Notes: a model not told the origin generated them from the sequence alone. Shown: positions 27,187-36,113, counted from the stretch's first letter. The stretch: 64,000 nt of DNA from Flavobacterium shii (GCF_025847235.1 NZ_JAOZEW010000019.1:1-64000); one strand, 5' to 3'. Made by a program: numbers and translations.

Positions 27187-27217
27187 CAAATATAGAATGT
27201 TTTTTAGTTTATCCAAA
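27187..27217 (-). promoter_or_regulatory. Promoter of tRNA-Phe copy 2
   Basis: On the minus strand, TTTG (27214-27217) is followed after exactly 19 bases by TATATTTG (27187-27194). This is a full Bacteroidota promoter (-33 TTTG, -7 TAnnTTTG), 16 bases before the tRNA. Confidence 0.7.
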
Positions 27218-27269
27218 ACAATTTTTAAAAAAAATCAATTCGTATCTTCGCAGCAGTAAATAAGGAGTT

Positions 27270-28004
27270 ATGGTTTTAACAATCGATATTGGGAATACGC
27301 GCATTAAAGGTGCTGTATTTGAGAAGAATACTGTTTTGGAATTTTTTGTTTTTGACAAAAAGGATCTCGAAAAAAAAATTGAAAAAATTTTAGAAAAATT
27401 TGAAAAAGTAACTGATCTGGTTGTTGCGTCAGTCGGAAATGTCGGAAAAGAGGCGTTTTTAAATTTTAATAATGACGTAAAAGTTTGTTTCTTGTCAAAT
27501 GAAGACCATTTTCCGTTTAAAAATAATTATGCCACACCAAAAACTTTAGGCATCGACCGGATGGTACTTGCAAGTGGAGCTACTTTACAATATCCAAACC
27601 AAAATAGATTGGTTGTCGATGCCGGAACTTGTATTACATATGATTTTGTCGACGAAAATGATAATTATTTGGGTGGAGCTATCTCGCCAGGGTTGAGATT
27701 GCGTTATGAGGCGTTACACAATTATACTGCAAAACTTCCGTTATTGATGTTTGAAGAGCCTAAATCATATATTGGTAATTCTACTCCCGAATCGATGCAT
27801 TCTGGAGTTGTAAATGGATTCGTCTATGAAATAGACGGTTTTATCGATCAATACAGAGCACACTACTCAAACTTTATAATAATTTTAACGGGTGGGGATG
27901 CACTTTTTTTGGCTAAACGATTAAAAAATACCATATTTGCCAATTCAAATTTCTTATTAGAAAGTTTGAACCAAACATTTCAATATAAAATCAACAATGA
28001 TTAA
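27270..28004 (+). CDS. coaX: Type III pantothenate kinase
   Basis: This 244-residue cytoplasmic enzyme phosphorylates pantothenate, the first step of coenzyme A synthesis. It has the ASKHA-fold motifs DIGNTRIKG at 5-13, TLGIDRMVLASGA near 92-104, DAGTCITYDF near 117-126 and GGAISPGLRLRYEALH near 134-150. An AAGGAG sequence lies just before the ATG, which is unusual for Bacteroidota and supports this start. Its end overlaps the next gene by 8 bases, so coaX is translationally linked to an envelope gene cluster. Confidence 0.95.
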   Translation: MVLTIDIGNTRIKGAVFEKNTVLEFFVFDKKDLEKKIEKILEKFEKVTDLVVASVGNVGKEAFLNFNNDVKVCFLSNEDHFPFKNNYATPKTLGIDRMVLASGATLQYPNQNRLVVDAGTCITYDFVDENDNYLGGAISPGLRLRYEALHNYTAKLPLLMFEEPKSYIGNSTPESMHSGVVNGFVYEIDGFIDQYRAHYSNFIIILTGGDALFLAKRLKNTIFANSNFLLESLNQTFQYKINND

Positions 28005-29250
28005 AAAAATTATAATAAGCGCTTGCTTACTTTTATCATTCGTTTCCTTTGCTCAGCAAGGAACATCTTCTCCTTATTCTTTTTACGGAATTGGAGATGT
28101 AAGATTTAAAGGAACTATAGATAGTCGATCTATGGCCGGTGTTGTAGTTGAGCAAGATAGTATCCATATTAATTTGGAAAATCCAGCGAGTTACTCAAAT
28201 TTAAAGCTTACTGCCTTCTCATTAGGAGGGACTTATAATTCGAGTACATTGAAAACGGATACACAATCGGCTACTGCAAAGAGAACTGCCTTGGATTACC
28301 TAGCTGTAGGAATGCCTATAGGGAAAAGTTTTGGTTTTGGTTTTGGATTAATTCCATATTCATCTGTTGGGTATCAAATCGAATCACTTGCTGCAACTAC
28401 AGGAGATAATAATAAAAGATTTGATGGTACTGGAGGATTGAATAAAGTGTATTTAGGGTTCTCATATAAAATTAAACCTAACTTTAGTATTGGGGCAGAT
28501 GTTCATTATAATTTTGGTAAAGTTGAAACTACTAGTTTAGAGTTTATAACAGATGTGCCAATTGGTACAAGAGAATTAAATACGACACACTTATCAGGAG
28601 TTAATTTTAATTTTGGTGCGATGTATCAATATAAAATTGACAAAAAACTGTCTATCTTTACTAGTGCGACATATACTTTACAGAGTAAATTAAATTCTGA
28701 TAATACACAGAATATATCTACTGGGTTACTTGGTGGAGGACTTAATTTTAATGTTTTGGACACCTTTGGAGATGTAACGACAACTGGTAAAGTAAATATG
28801 CCATATAAACTGGCTTTAAGTGCTGGTATTGGAGAAGCTAGAAAATGGCTTGTAGGTGGTAAAATTTCGTATCAAAATTCTGTTGATCAGTCAAATTTGT
28901 ATAATGCAGCATCAAATGTTAGTTATGGTAGATACGGAAGTGTGAGTTTAGGAGGTTATTATGTTCCTAATCATAGCTCTTTTTCCGGTTACTTTAATAG
29001 AGTTACTTATAGAGCAGGTCTTAAATACGAGAAAACTGGTTTAATAATTAATTCAGAACGTATAAATGATATGGGGATTACTTTGGGAGCTGGATTTCCA
29101 ATTACCGGAAGTTTTTCTAATATCAATTTTGGGATGGAGTTTGGAAAAAAAGGAACTACATCAGCAGGTTTAGTTCAGGAGAATTATGCTAATTTTAGTA
29201 TTGGTTTCTCATTAAACGATAGATGGTTCGAAAGAAGCAAGTTTAATTAA
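27997..29250 (+). CDS. Uncharacterized outer-membrane beta-barrel protein
   Basis: This 417-residue protein has a cleaved signal peptide (about 1-19, SFVSFAQ) and a repeating pattern of amphipathic strands with Gly/aromatic alternation. It ends in NFSIGFSLNDRWFERSKFN. The opening SSPYSFYGIGD and the ENPASYSNL segment recall FadL/OmpP1-like barrels of Bacteroidota. It overlaps coaX by 8 bases and precedes lptC by 50, an arrangement I recall from other Flavobacteriia. The transported substrate or role is unknown. Confidence 0.8.
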   Translation: MIKKIIISACLLLSFVSFAQQGTSSPYSFYGIGDVRFKGTIDSRSMAGVVVEQDSIHINLENPASYSNLKLTAFSLGGTYNSSTLKTDTQSATAKRTALDYLAVGMPIGKSFGFGFGLIPYSSVGYQIESLAATTGDNNKRFDGTGGLNKVYLGFSYKIKPNFSIGADVHYNFGKVETTSLEFITDVPIGTRELNTTHLSGVNFNFGAMYQYKIDKKLSIFTSATYTLQSKLNSDNTQNISTGLLGGGLNFNVLDTFGDVTTTGKVNMPYKLALSAGIGEARKWLVGGKISYQNSVDQSNLYNAASNVSYGRYGSVSLGGYYVPNHSSFSGYFNRVTYRAGLKYEKTGLIINSERINDMGITLGAGFPITGSFSNINFGMEFGKKGTTSAGLVQENYANFSIGFSLNDRWFERSKFN

Positions 29251-29300
29251 TCCAAATTAAGTGAGCTCGTAATTAGAGTTCGATTTATCTTGTTTAGCGA

Positions 29301-29855
29301 ATGAATTTACTCAAAAAATATAGTGCAATTCCTGTAGTCATAATTGTTGTTGCAATGTCTTTGTTAGGATGCGAAAGTAATTTTAAAGATGTGCAAAGAA
29401 GTAATTTTACGGAGTTTATTCCAGCCAGTGATGCCGACAATGTTAATATAAAATATACTGACTCAGGACGTATTTCGGGGATTTTAATAAGTCCTAAAAT
29501 GTTAGATTATTCTAATGTTGCGTTTCCTTTTACCGATTTTCCAAAAGGAATAGATGTTACGATGTATGATAAAAATCGAAAACGTACATTTATAAAATCA
29601 AATTACGCCATTTCTTATAAGCAAACCGGGATCATTGATTTGCAGGGAAGAGTGAAAATCACCACTGATGACGGGCAGATGCTGGAAACAGAACAGTTGT
29701 ACTTTGATCAAAAAAATGATTGGTTTTATACAGAGAGGAAGTTTAAATTTACAGATGTAAAAGGAGTTTCTAATGGTCAGGGAATTGATTTTAGTAAAGA
29801 TTTTAAAATAATAAACTCTCAGCGAATAACGGGAGAGATAGAAACCAAAGAATAA
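29301..29855 (+). CDS. lptC: LPS export protein LptC
   Basis: This 184-residue protein has an N-terminal hydrophobic segment with a lipobox LLGC near residue 24, then an LptC/OstA-type beta-jellyroll (FPKGIDVTMYDKNRKRTFIKSNYAISY; GRVKITTDDGQMLETEQLYFDQKNDWFYTERKF). LptC receives lipopolysaccharide from the LptBFG transporter and passes it to the periplasmic bridge. The lipoprotein form replaces the transmembrane anchor of enterobacterial LptC and is usual in Bacteroidota. Only 7 bases separate it from the next small gene. Confidence 0.9.
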   Translation: MNLLKKYSAIPVVIIVVAMSLLGCESNFKDVQRSNFTEFIPASDADNVNIKYTDSGRISGILISPKMLDYSNVAFPFTDFPKGIDVTMYDKNRKRTFIKSNYAISYKQTGIIDLQGRVKITTDDGQMLETEQLYFDQKNDWFYTERKFKFTDVKGVSNGQGIDFSKDFKIINSQRITGEIETKE

Positions 29856-29862
29856 AAAAATT

Positions 29863-30054
29863 ATGGGTTACTTGAAATATACGCAATACGCTTATTTAGT
29901 AATTGCAGTTCTGTTTATTTATGATGCAATAATGAAAATGAATGCTGGAGGAGAAACTCCCTGGCTAAGTTTTTTGATAGCAGGAGTAGGAGTCTTTATG
30001 TTTTTTTTTAGAAGAAAGTTTTCAAGGAAGTTTGACAATCATAATAAAAAATAA
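29863..30054 (+). CDS. Small two-helix membrane protein of unknown function
   Basis: This 63-residue protein has predicted helices at about 9-24 (YAYLVIAVLFIYDAIM) and 34-51 (WLSFLIAGVGVFMFFF), followed by a very basic tail (RRKFSRKFDNHNKK). It is tightly packed between lptC (7 bases) and the CNNM gene (6 bases), so it is very likely real and expressed with them. I do not recognise a characterized family. Confidence 0.75.
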   Translation: MGYLKYTQYAYLVIAVLFIYDAIMKMNAGGETPWLSFLIAGVGVFMFFFRRKFSRKFDNHNKK

Positions 30055-30060
30055 TAAAAA

Positions 30061-31323
30061 ATGGAGATTAGTATTATAATAGTTTGCTTAATACTATCAG
30101 CCTTCTTCTCGGGTATGGAAATAGCATTCATATCTTCAAATAAAATTTATCTTGAGATTGAAAAAAAACAAGATAATTTCCTTTCTAAAATACTTACCAA
30201 GCTTACCGAAAAACCATCAAAATTTATAGCTGCTATGCTTATTGGGAACAATATGGCATTGGTTGTTTATAGTTTTTTTATGGGTGATATGCTTTTAAAA
30301 GTACTGGTTAGGTTTGGGTATCATTTCTCGGATGTTACCAGTTTACTTATTCAAACAGTGCTTTCTACTTTTTTTGTTTTAATCACAGCAGAGTTTTTTC
30401 CGAAAGTTTTCTTTCAGATATATGCCAATTCGTTGATTAAATTTTTTGCAATTCCAGCTTATTTCTTCTATTGGTTTTTTTATTATATCTCTACTTTTTT
30501 TATCTGGATTTCCGATTTTATTCTTCGTAGATTTTTTAAGACAGAAGGAGATCAGATACAGCTTTTTTTTAGTAAAATCGAGTTAGGTAATTATATTACT
30601 GAGCAAATGAGTACCGTAGAGGATGATGAAGAAGTTGATTCGGAGATTCAAATATTTCAGAATGCTTTGGAATTTTCTGGTGTAAAAGCAAGAGATATCA
30701 TGACGCCACGTACCGAAATTGATGCTGTGGAATTATTTGATACTGTAGCAGAGCTGAAAGCCTTGTTTGTAGAAACCGGGTATTCTAAGATTTTGGTATA
30801 TCAAAATTCTTTAGATGATATTTTAGGATATGTTCACTCTTTTGATTTATTCAAAAAGCCTGAAACTATAAAATCGGTATTGATTCCTGTGGAGTTTGTT
30901 CCAGAAACAATGTACATTAAAGATGTCTTGAATTTGCTTACTAAAAAGCGAAAGAGTGTTGCAGTTGTGTTGGATGAATATGGAGGAACGTCTGGAATAA
31001 TTACTACTGAGGATATTGTAGAAGAACTCTTTGGTGAGATTGAAGACGAGCATGATGATCTGGACGAAGAATTGATAGAAAAAGAATTGGGAGATGGTAA
31101 ATATCTTTTTTCGACACGATTGGATGTTGAGTATCTAAATGAAACATATAAGTTGGATATTCCCGAAAGTGATTCCTATGGAACATTGGGCGGTTTTATT
31201 GTAGATCACACAAAAGAGATCCCTCAGATAGGCGAAGAAATAAATATAAGTAACTATCATTTTGTGATAGAAGAGGCGACAAATAAGAAAATAGAATTGG
31301 TAAAATTGACTATTAAAGAGTGA
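30061..31323 (+). CDS. CNNM/CorC-family membrane protein (DUF21, CBS pair, CorC_HlyC domain)
   Basis: This 420-residue protein has a DUF21 membrane domain with about four helices (1-180, MEISIIIVCLILSAFFSGMEIAFISS). Next come a CBS-domain pair (about 200-330, ARDIMTPRTEIDAVELFDTVAELKAL; KRKSVAVVLDEYGGTSGIITTEDIVEELFGEIEDEHD) and a C-terminal CorC_HlyC domain (about 345-420). Older annotation calls these hemolysins, but related proteins handle magnesium or other cations, and some Bacteroidota members are GldE-like gliding proteins. This one sits in the lptC cluster and lacks neighbouring gld genes, so ion transport is the safer guess. Confidence 0.88.
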   Translation: MEISIIIVCLILSAFFSGMEIAFISSNKIYLEIEKKQDNFLSKILTKLTEKPSKFIAAMLIGNNMALVVYSFFMGDMLLKVLVRFGYHFSDVTSLLIQTVLSTFFVLITAEFFPKVFFQIYANSLIKFFAIPAYFFYWFFYYISTFFIWISDFILRRFFKTEGDQIQLFFSKIELGNYITEQMSTVEDDEEVDSEIQIFQNALEFSGVKARDIMTPRTEIDAVELFDTVAELKALFVETGYSKILVYQNSLDDILGYVHSFDLFKKPETIKSVLIPVEFVPETMYIKDVLNLLTKKRKSVAVVLDEYGGTSGIITTEDIVEELFGEIEDEHDDLDEELIEKELGDGKYLFSTRLDVEYLNETYKLDIPESDSYGTLGGFIVDHTKEIPQIGEEINISNYHFVIEEATNKKIELVKLTIKE

Positions 31324-31431
31324 TTTTTTTTAGAAATATGAAAATTCTTGGAAAATAAATTGCTAGTAGTATTATTATTAACTAGATAATTGTATTTTCG
31401 CAAACTGAATATAAAATTAACAACAATAAAA

Positions 31432-33531
31432 ATGGCAGTTTTAGCAAAAATTAGACAACGTTCCGCTTTATTGATAGGCGCTATTGCACTTGCATTATTT
31501 GCATTTATCATACAAGATCTTTTTAGTAAAGGGGGAATGGGTGAGAGTTCAAAAGATGTAGGAAGCATCAATGGGAAAGATATTTCATTTGAAGATTTTA
31601 GAATCAAAGTTAGTAGTGTTGAAAAAAGTGGACAAGGAATAACTTCCACTGAAGCTGCAAACAGAGTTTGGGATCAAGAGGTTTCTATCGCTTTGTTATC
31701 ATCAGAGTTTGATAAATTAGGATTAAGAGTAGGTGAAAAACATTTACTTGAAGTTTTGAAAGCTGACCAAAATATCGGAAAAAATCCAATGTTCTTAAAT
31801 GCAGCTGGAATTTTTGACGTAGCAAAATTTAAAGAATATTTTAAAGCAAATCCAGAGCAAGCCCAATATTTAAAAGATAGAGAAAAAGATGCAGATTTGA
31901 ATGCAAAATATCAAATATACAATACATTGATTAAAGCTGGGCTTTATACAACTGTAGCAGAAGGTAAATTGAAATATGAAATGGAAGCAAACAAAGTTAA
32001 TTTTGCTTATGCTGCCGGTTTATATTCTTCTATTAAAGACAGTGATGTAAAAGTAACTGATGCTGAAATCGTTGATTTCATGAAAAAAGATGAAAAGAAA
32101 TTTAAAGCAGATGAAACTCGTGAAGTTCAGTATGTTTTAATTGAAGATAAAGCATCTAAAGAAGATGAAGCTGAAATCAAAGCAAAAATAACTGCTCTAT
32201 TATCTGGAAGTGTTGTTTACAACCAAAAAACGGGTAAGAATGATACTTTGGCAGGATTTAAATCGGCTAAAAATGTTGCTGACTTTGTAAATTCAAATTC
32301 AGATGTTCCTTATGATTCTACTTATGTAGCTAAAAAAGATTTACCGGCTGTTGATGCTGATAAATTGTTTAGCCTTGCACCAGGTGAAATTTATGGACCT
32401 TATGTTTTTGGAAAATACTACTGTATCTCTAAATCTTTAGGATTTAAAGCAGGAGTTAATGCTAAAGCAAGTCATATCTTAATTAGCTATGAAGGAACTC
32501 AGGTTCCAAACCAAAAAGAAAGAAGAACTAAAGAACAAGCTAAAGCTAAAGCAGAAGAAATTTTGGCTCAGGTTAATGCTAATCCAGATAGTTTCTTAAT
32601 GTTAGCTTTTACAGCTTCGGATGATTCATCTGCACAACAAGGTGGTGATTTAGGTTATTTTGGTCCAAACCAAATGGTAAAACCATTTAATGATTTTGTT
32701 TTTAATAACCCAATTGGAAAAGTTGGATTGGTAGAAACTCCTTTTGGTTTCCACATCATTAAAATTACAGATAAACAAGATGGAATTCGTTTGGCTACAA
32801 TTGCTCAAAAAATCGAAGCTTCAGAAGCTACATCTGATAGAGTATTTACTCAAGCAACTAAATTTGAAATGGATGCTGCTGATAAAGACTTTAATAAAGT
32901 TGCAAAAGATATGAAATTGACTGTAGCTGCTCCAGTTACTGCAAAAGCTATGGACGAAAATTTCGGACCATTAGGAAACCAAAGAACTATTGTAAGATGG
33001 GCTTTTGATAAAGAAACAAGTAAAGGTGATGTAAAACGTTTTGAAGTTGCTAATATCGGTCACGTTATTGCACAACTTAAAAGCATCAACAAAACAGGTT
33101 TAGTATCTGTAGATGTTGCAAGACCTTATGTTGAGCCAATTCTTAAAAACAAGAAAAAAGCGGAAATACTTAAAGCTAAAATGACTGGTACAACTATAGA
33201 AGCAATTGCTAAAAATGCTGGAGTAACTGTACAACAAGCAGCAGATGTAACTATGGATAACCCAACTTTACCAGGTGGTGTTGGTCAAGAGCCAAAAGTT
33301 GTAGGTAATGCATTCGCTTTGGCTGCAGGTAAACTTTCTGCACCAATCGAAGGTAATACAGGAGTATATGTTGTTAAAAACATTAGTACTGTAAAAGCAC
33401 CAGCCTTAACAGACCACGCTGCTTATGTTGCTAAAGTGAAAGCTCAAAGCGCACAAGATGTAAACAGAATCCTTCCTGCATTGAAAGATAATGCTAAAAT
33501 CGTTGATAACAGAGCTCACTTTAGCTACTAG
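31432..33531 (+). CDS. PpiD/SurA-like periplasmic peptidyl-prolyl isomerase
   Basis: This chaperone of about 699 residues is anchored by one N-terminal helix (about 10-30, SALLIGAIALALFAFIIQDLF), with a SurA-like N-terminal domain (about 40-300). A parvulin domain lies near 345-450 (KASHILISYEGT, GGDLGYFGPNQMVKPF, FGFHIIKI). A second, more divergent parvulin-like region may lie near 560-660. It helps fold outer-membrane proteins at the inner membrane. I use the ATG at 31432; the longer frame begins at a TTG and would add 14 residues before the usual MAVLAKIRQRS start. Confidence 0.9.
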   Translation: MAVLAKIRQRSALLIGAIALALFAFIIQDLFSKGGMGESSKDVGSINGKDISFEDFRIKVSSVEKSGQGITSTEAANRVWDQEVSIALLSSEFDKLGLRVGEKHLLEVLKADQNIGKNPMFLNAAGIFDVAKFKEYFKANPEQAQYLKDREKDADLNAKYQIYNTLIKAGLYTTVAEGKLKYEMEANKVNFAYAAGLYSSIKDSDVKVTDAEIVDFMKKDEKKFKADETREVQYVLIEDKASKEDEAEIKAKITALLSGSVVYNQKTGKNDTLAGFKSAKNVADFVNSNSDVPYDSTYVAKKDLPAVDADKLFSLAPGEIYGPYVFGKYYCISKSLGFKAGVNAKASHILISYEGTQVPNQKERRTKEQAKAKAEEILAQVNANPDSFLMLAFTASDDSSAQQGGDLGYFGPNQMVKPFNDFVFNNPIGKVGLVETPFGFHIIKITDKQDGIRLATIAQKIEASEATSDRVFTQATKFEMDAADKDFNKVAKDMKLTVAAPVTAKAMDENFGPLGNQRTIVRWAFDKETSKGDVKRFEVANIGHVIAQLKSINKTGLVSVDVARPYVEPILKNKKKAEILKAKMTGTTIEAIAKNAGVTVQQAADVTMDNPTLPGGVGQEPKVVGNAFALAAGKLSAPIEGNTGVYVVKNISTVKAPALTDHAAYVAKVKAQSAQDVNRILPALKDNAKIVDNRAHFSY

Positions 33532-33562
33532 TCTATCAAGATTTAGATAAAAAATAAAATTT

Positions 33563-33596
33563 AAAAATCCCGAAATATAAATATTTCGGGATTTTT
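33563..33596. terminator. Bidirectional terminator between convergent genes
   Basis: A perfect 16-bp stem (33563-33578 with 33581-33596) has the core ATCCCGAAAT. An A-run on the left and a T-run on the right let it serve both the isomerase gene and the convergent GHMP kinase gene. Confidence 0.85.
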
Positions 33597-33634
33597 TTTG
33601 TTTTAAATTTGATTGAGATTTTATGATGGCAAGA

Positions 33635-34552
33635 CTAAGTGAATATCATCTCATTATAGGTAAGTATTGTTTCGTATCCTTTGTTTGTGAAATATTCGGT
33701 TGGGTCATCTTTGGATATTGCCATTACAAAATCACCTCCCCAAGCGCCAAGACTTTTTATTACACCTTCAAAATCTGGAAAGAGTCTTTCTTTGATAGTT
33801 TGCATTTCGAGTATATTACTCATTTCAGCCTCATGTATGGCTAATGCTTTTGCAAATTCTTTTCCGCTTTTGGCTTGTATAACAGTTTGTGTTATCTTGT
33901 CATTGTTCGCAATTATCTTGGCAAGATTGTTATTCTTGTTGTTGTAGTAAGCAGTTATGGCAGCTTTGCTACTTTGTTTTTTATTTAAATATACAAAGTG
34001 TAAATTCTGGCTGAATTCGGGATCGAAATCTACTGTTTCGATAATAGGTAGATCCTGTTGCAGGTGATATAAAATAGGTGTATTGTTTTGTGCGCAGGCA
34101 ATATCGTATCCGCTACCTCCAAAACTGTTTTTAAGCAACGTAAAAGCATCAATCTTTGTCCATTGGGCTATATTGTTTAATAAAGTAGATGAAGTGCCTA
34201 GGCCCCAGTTTTTAGGAAATGTAAGTTGTGTGCTTATTTGATATCCATCAGAGTCGTTTAGAAAGTCAGGATTTAATACATAAGCTTCGTGTAAGATATT
34301 TATAAGAGTGCTTTTAATCGTTTCAGTTTCAGTTTCCGGATTGTCTATGATTTCGGCAAAAGTTATTGTGTCTTCGAACCAAACAGTATCATTTGCGTCA
34401 TAACTTTTCCATTCTATTTCGTTGTTTTCTCCTTTGGCCACGATTAAATTTTGCCCGAATTTAGTTGGTAATGCAAAAGCTTTTGCGCCATCTAAGACTA
34501 GATATTCTCCGGTTATTAAAAGTTTTCCGTTACTGTAAAAGGTTGTTTTCAT
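33635..34552 (-). CDS. GYDIA-family GHMP kinase (mevalonate-pathway candidate)
   Basis: This 305-residue GHMP-fold kinase opens with SNGKLLITGEYLVLDGAKAFALPT. The phosphate-binding loop GLGTSS is at 117-122, and the family-naming GSGYDIA is at 146-152. The C-terminal motif LGAWGGDFVMAI is near 272-283. Related GHMP kinases act on mevalonate or phosphomevalonate. Its neighbour is HMG-CoA reductase on the same strand, so a role in the mevalonate pathway, possibly the phosphomevalonate kinase step, is likely but unproven. Confidence 0.88.
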   Translation of the reverse strand: MKTTFYSNGKLLITGEYLVLDGAKAFALPTKFGQNLIVAKGENNEIEWKSYDANDTVWFEDTITFAEIIDNPETETETIKSTLINILHEAYVLNPDFLNDSDGYQISTQLTFPKNWGLGTSSTLLNNIAQWTKIDAFTLLKNSFGGSGYDIACAQNNTPILYHLQQDLPIIETVDFDPEFSQNLHFVYLNKKQSSKAAITAYYNNKNNNLAKIIANNDKITQTVIQAKSGKEFAKALAIHEAEMSNILEMQTIKERLFPDFEGVIKSLGAWGGDFVMAISKDDPTEYFTNKGYETILTYNEMIFT

Positions 34553-34563
34553 GCATTTATTTT

Positions 34564-34641
34564 TAGCCCCGATGGCAGCGGTATCCTTTATGTTTTTTCT
34601 TTAAAAACATAAAGATATAGTGTACAGCGGGAGATTGCTTC
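34564..34641. repeat. Structured intergenic element of a recurrent Flavobacterium type
   Basis: The sequence has a fixed-looking flank AGCCCCGATGGCAGCGG, then a perfect 12-bp stem (CTTTATGTTTTT at 34586-34597, AAAAACATAAAG at 34603-34614), then GATATAG and a second GC-rich flank (ACAGCGGGAGATTGCTTCC). From memory, very similar flank-stem-flank units occur between genes in many Flavobacterium genomes; I cannot check this here. It lies between the HMG-CoA reductase and GHMP kinase genes and may act as an mRNA structure or be a dispersed repeat. Confidence 0.6.
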
Positions 34642-34686
34642 CAGAAAAAATGTTCTCCCTTGAACTCCACTCAGGGTGATAGTGAA

Positions 34687-36003
34687 TTATTTTCTTAAGT
34701 TCTCGATAAATTCTACCACGGCACTATGTGAGATGGTGTTGTTTTTAAAGTGGTTTTTGATTAAATGACGTTCGTCGTCATTGGCTGCAAACTGATTGAT
34801 GATGTTATTGATGTGCATTTTCATATGTCCTTCCTGGATTCCTGTTGTGGTTAAGGAACGCAATGCGGCAAAGTTTTGTGCTAATCCTGCTACGGCAACG
34901 ATTTGCATTAACTCTGGAGCTGATGGGTTTTCGAGCATTTGTAATGAAAATTTCACTAGTGGATGTAAGGATGTTAATCCGCCTACGGTTCCTATTGCAA
35001 GTGGAATGTTAAGCCAAAATGTAAAAATCCCATCTTCGATTTTGGCATGTGATAAGCTGGAATACTGTCCGTTACGGGATGCGTATGCGTGAACTCCGGC
35101 TTCGACTGCGCGGAAATCATTTCCTGTGGCTAGTATAACTGCATCTACACCATTCATGATTCCTTTATTGTGTGTTACGGCACGAAATGGTTCTACTTCG
35201 GCAATTTGAACTGCTTGAACAAATCGCTCTGCAAATTCTTGTGGATTTGGTATGTGTTTTTCGGTTAATTCTTCAACTGGACATGAAACCTCTGCTCTTA
35301 CAGCACAATTTGGGACGTAATTAGATAAGATGCTCATGATGACTTTTACTTCTTCATCGGCTTCTGTAAATAATTGATATTCTTGCGATGCTTCTTTTAA
35401 TGTTTTAGCAAATTGCTCTAAACAGGAGTTTATGAAATTAGCTCCCATGCTGTCTTTGGTTTCAAAAGTTGCATGAAGCTGATAGTAATTTTGTAATAAA
35501 TTGGTTTTATCTTTTAATACAATATCAAGAATTCCTCCGCCACGCTGTTGCATGTTTTTGGTAATGCTTTCGGTATCGCTAAAAAACTTGCTTTTGGTTT
35601 GGGCAAAAAATAAATCCAGTTTTGATACATCTCCATTAAAGGTGAAATGTACCTGACCAATTTTTTCGGTATTTATTACTGTAGCTTTAAACCCACCGCG
35701 GGTCGACCAGAATTTTGCTGCTTTTGCTGCAGCTGCAACAACCGAACTTTCCTCGATTGCCATTGGTATCGTTGTATATTTGTCGTTAATTAAGAAGTTT
35801 GGAGCCACACCAAGAGGTATGTAAAAGTTGGTTATGGTGTTTTCGATGAATTCATCATGTAATTTCTGTATTTTTTCGTCAGAATTCCAGTAGTTTTTAA
35901 GCAAAAAAACTGCTTCTTCAGGTGTAGAAAAGTACTTTTTTGCAATCCAGTTTATTTTTTCTTCTTTGGATAATTTAGAAAATCCAGCAATCGCGTTGTT
36001 CAT
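34687..36003 (-). CDS. mvaA: Class II hydroxymethylglutaryl-CoA reductase
   Basis: This enzyme of about 438 residues interconverts HMG-CoA and mevalonate, the committed step toward isoprenoids by the mevalonate route. Class II landmarks are the EESSVVAAAAKAAKFW segment with the catalytic Glu near residue 84, THNKGIMNGVDAVILATGNDFRAVEAGVHA with the catalytic Lys near 266, and GIQEGHMKMH with the catalytic His near 380. The ATG at 36003 is preferred because the longer frame starts at a TTG two codons upstream. Homologous enzymes of Pseudomonas run in the degradative direction; in Bacteroidota the biosynthetic role is expected. Confidence 0.95.
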   Translation of the reverse strand: MNNAIAGFSKLSKEEKINWIAKKYFSTPEEAVFLLKNYWNSDEKIQKLHDEFIENTITNFYIPLGVAPNFLINDKYTTIPMAIEESSVVAAAAKAAKFWSTRGGFKATVINTEKIGQVHFTFNGDVSKLDLFFAQTKSKFFSDTESITKNMQQRGGGILDIVLKDKTNLLQNYYQLHATFETKDSMGANFINSCLEQFAKTLKEASQEYQLFTEADEEVKVIMSILSNYVPNCAVRAEVSCPVEELTEKHIPNPQEFAERFVQAVQIAEVEPFRAVTHNKGIMNGVDAVILATGNDFRAVEAGVHAYASRNGQYSSLSHAKIEDGIFTFWLNIPLAIGTVGGLTSLHPLVKFSLQMLENPSAPELMQIVAVAGLAQNFAALRSLTTTGIQEGHMKMHINNIINQFAANDDERHLIKNHFKNNTISHSAVVEFIENLRK

Positions 36004-36032
36004 TCTCAATTGATTAAATGGTAGTATTGCTG

Positions 36033-36040
36033 CAAAGATA
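36033..36040 (-). promoter_or_regulatory. -7 box upstream of HMG-CoA reductase
   Basis: Read on the minus strand this is TATCTTTG, a full TAnnTTTG match, 30 bases before the reductase ATG. Confidence 0.5.
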
Positions 36041-36113
36041 GGATTTTAACGGTTTTGTTTTTAATGTATTTACGGACATTAAATTATCTTCAAAACCAAT
36101 TTCTTAACATTTA

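Noticed and set aside
25259..27217. Integrated prophage or ICE at tRNA-Phe
   Set aside because: No integrase, structural, relaxase or conjugation gene is present; the two tRNAs share leader and terminator similarity, which fits segmental duplication.
30061..31323. Calling the CNNM/CorC protein a hemolysin or the gliding protein GldE
   Set aside because: The hemolysin name is historical, and no gld genes are nearby to support the gliding role.
31390..31431. Longer start of the PpiD-like gene
   Set aside because: It begins with TTG and would put 14 residues before the usual MAVLAKIRQRS opening.
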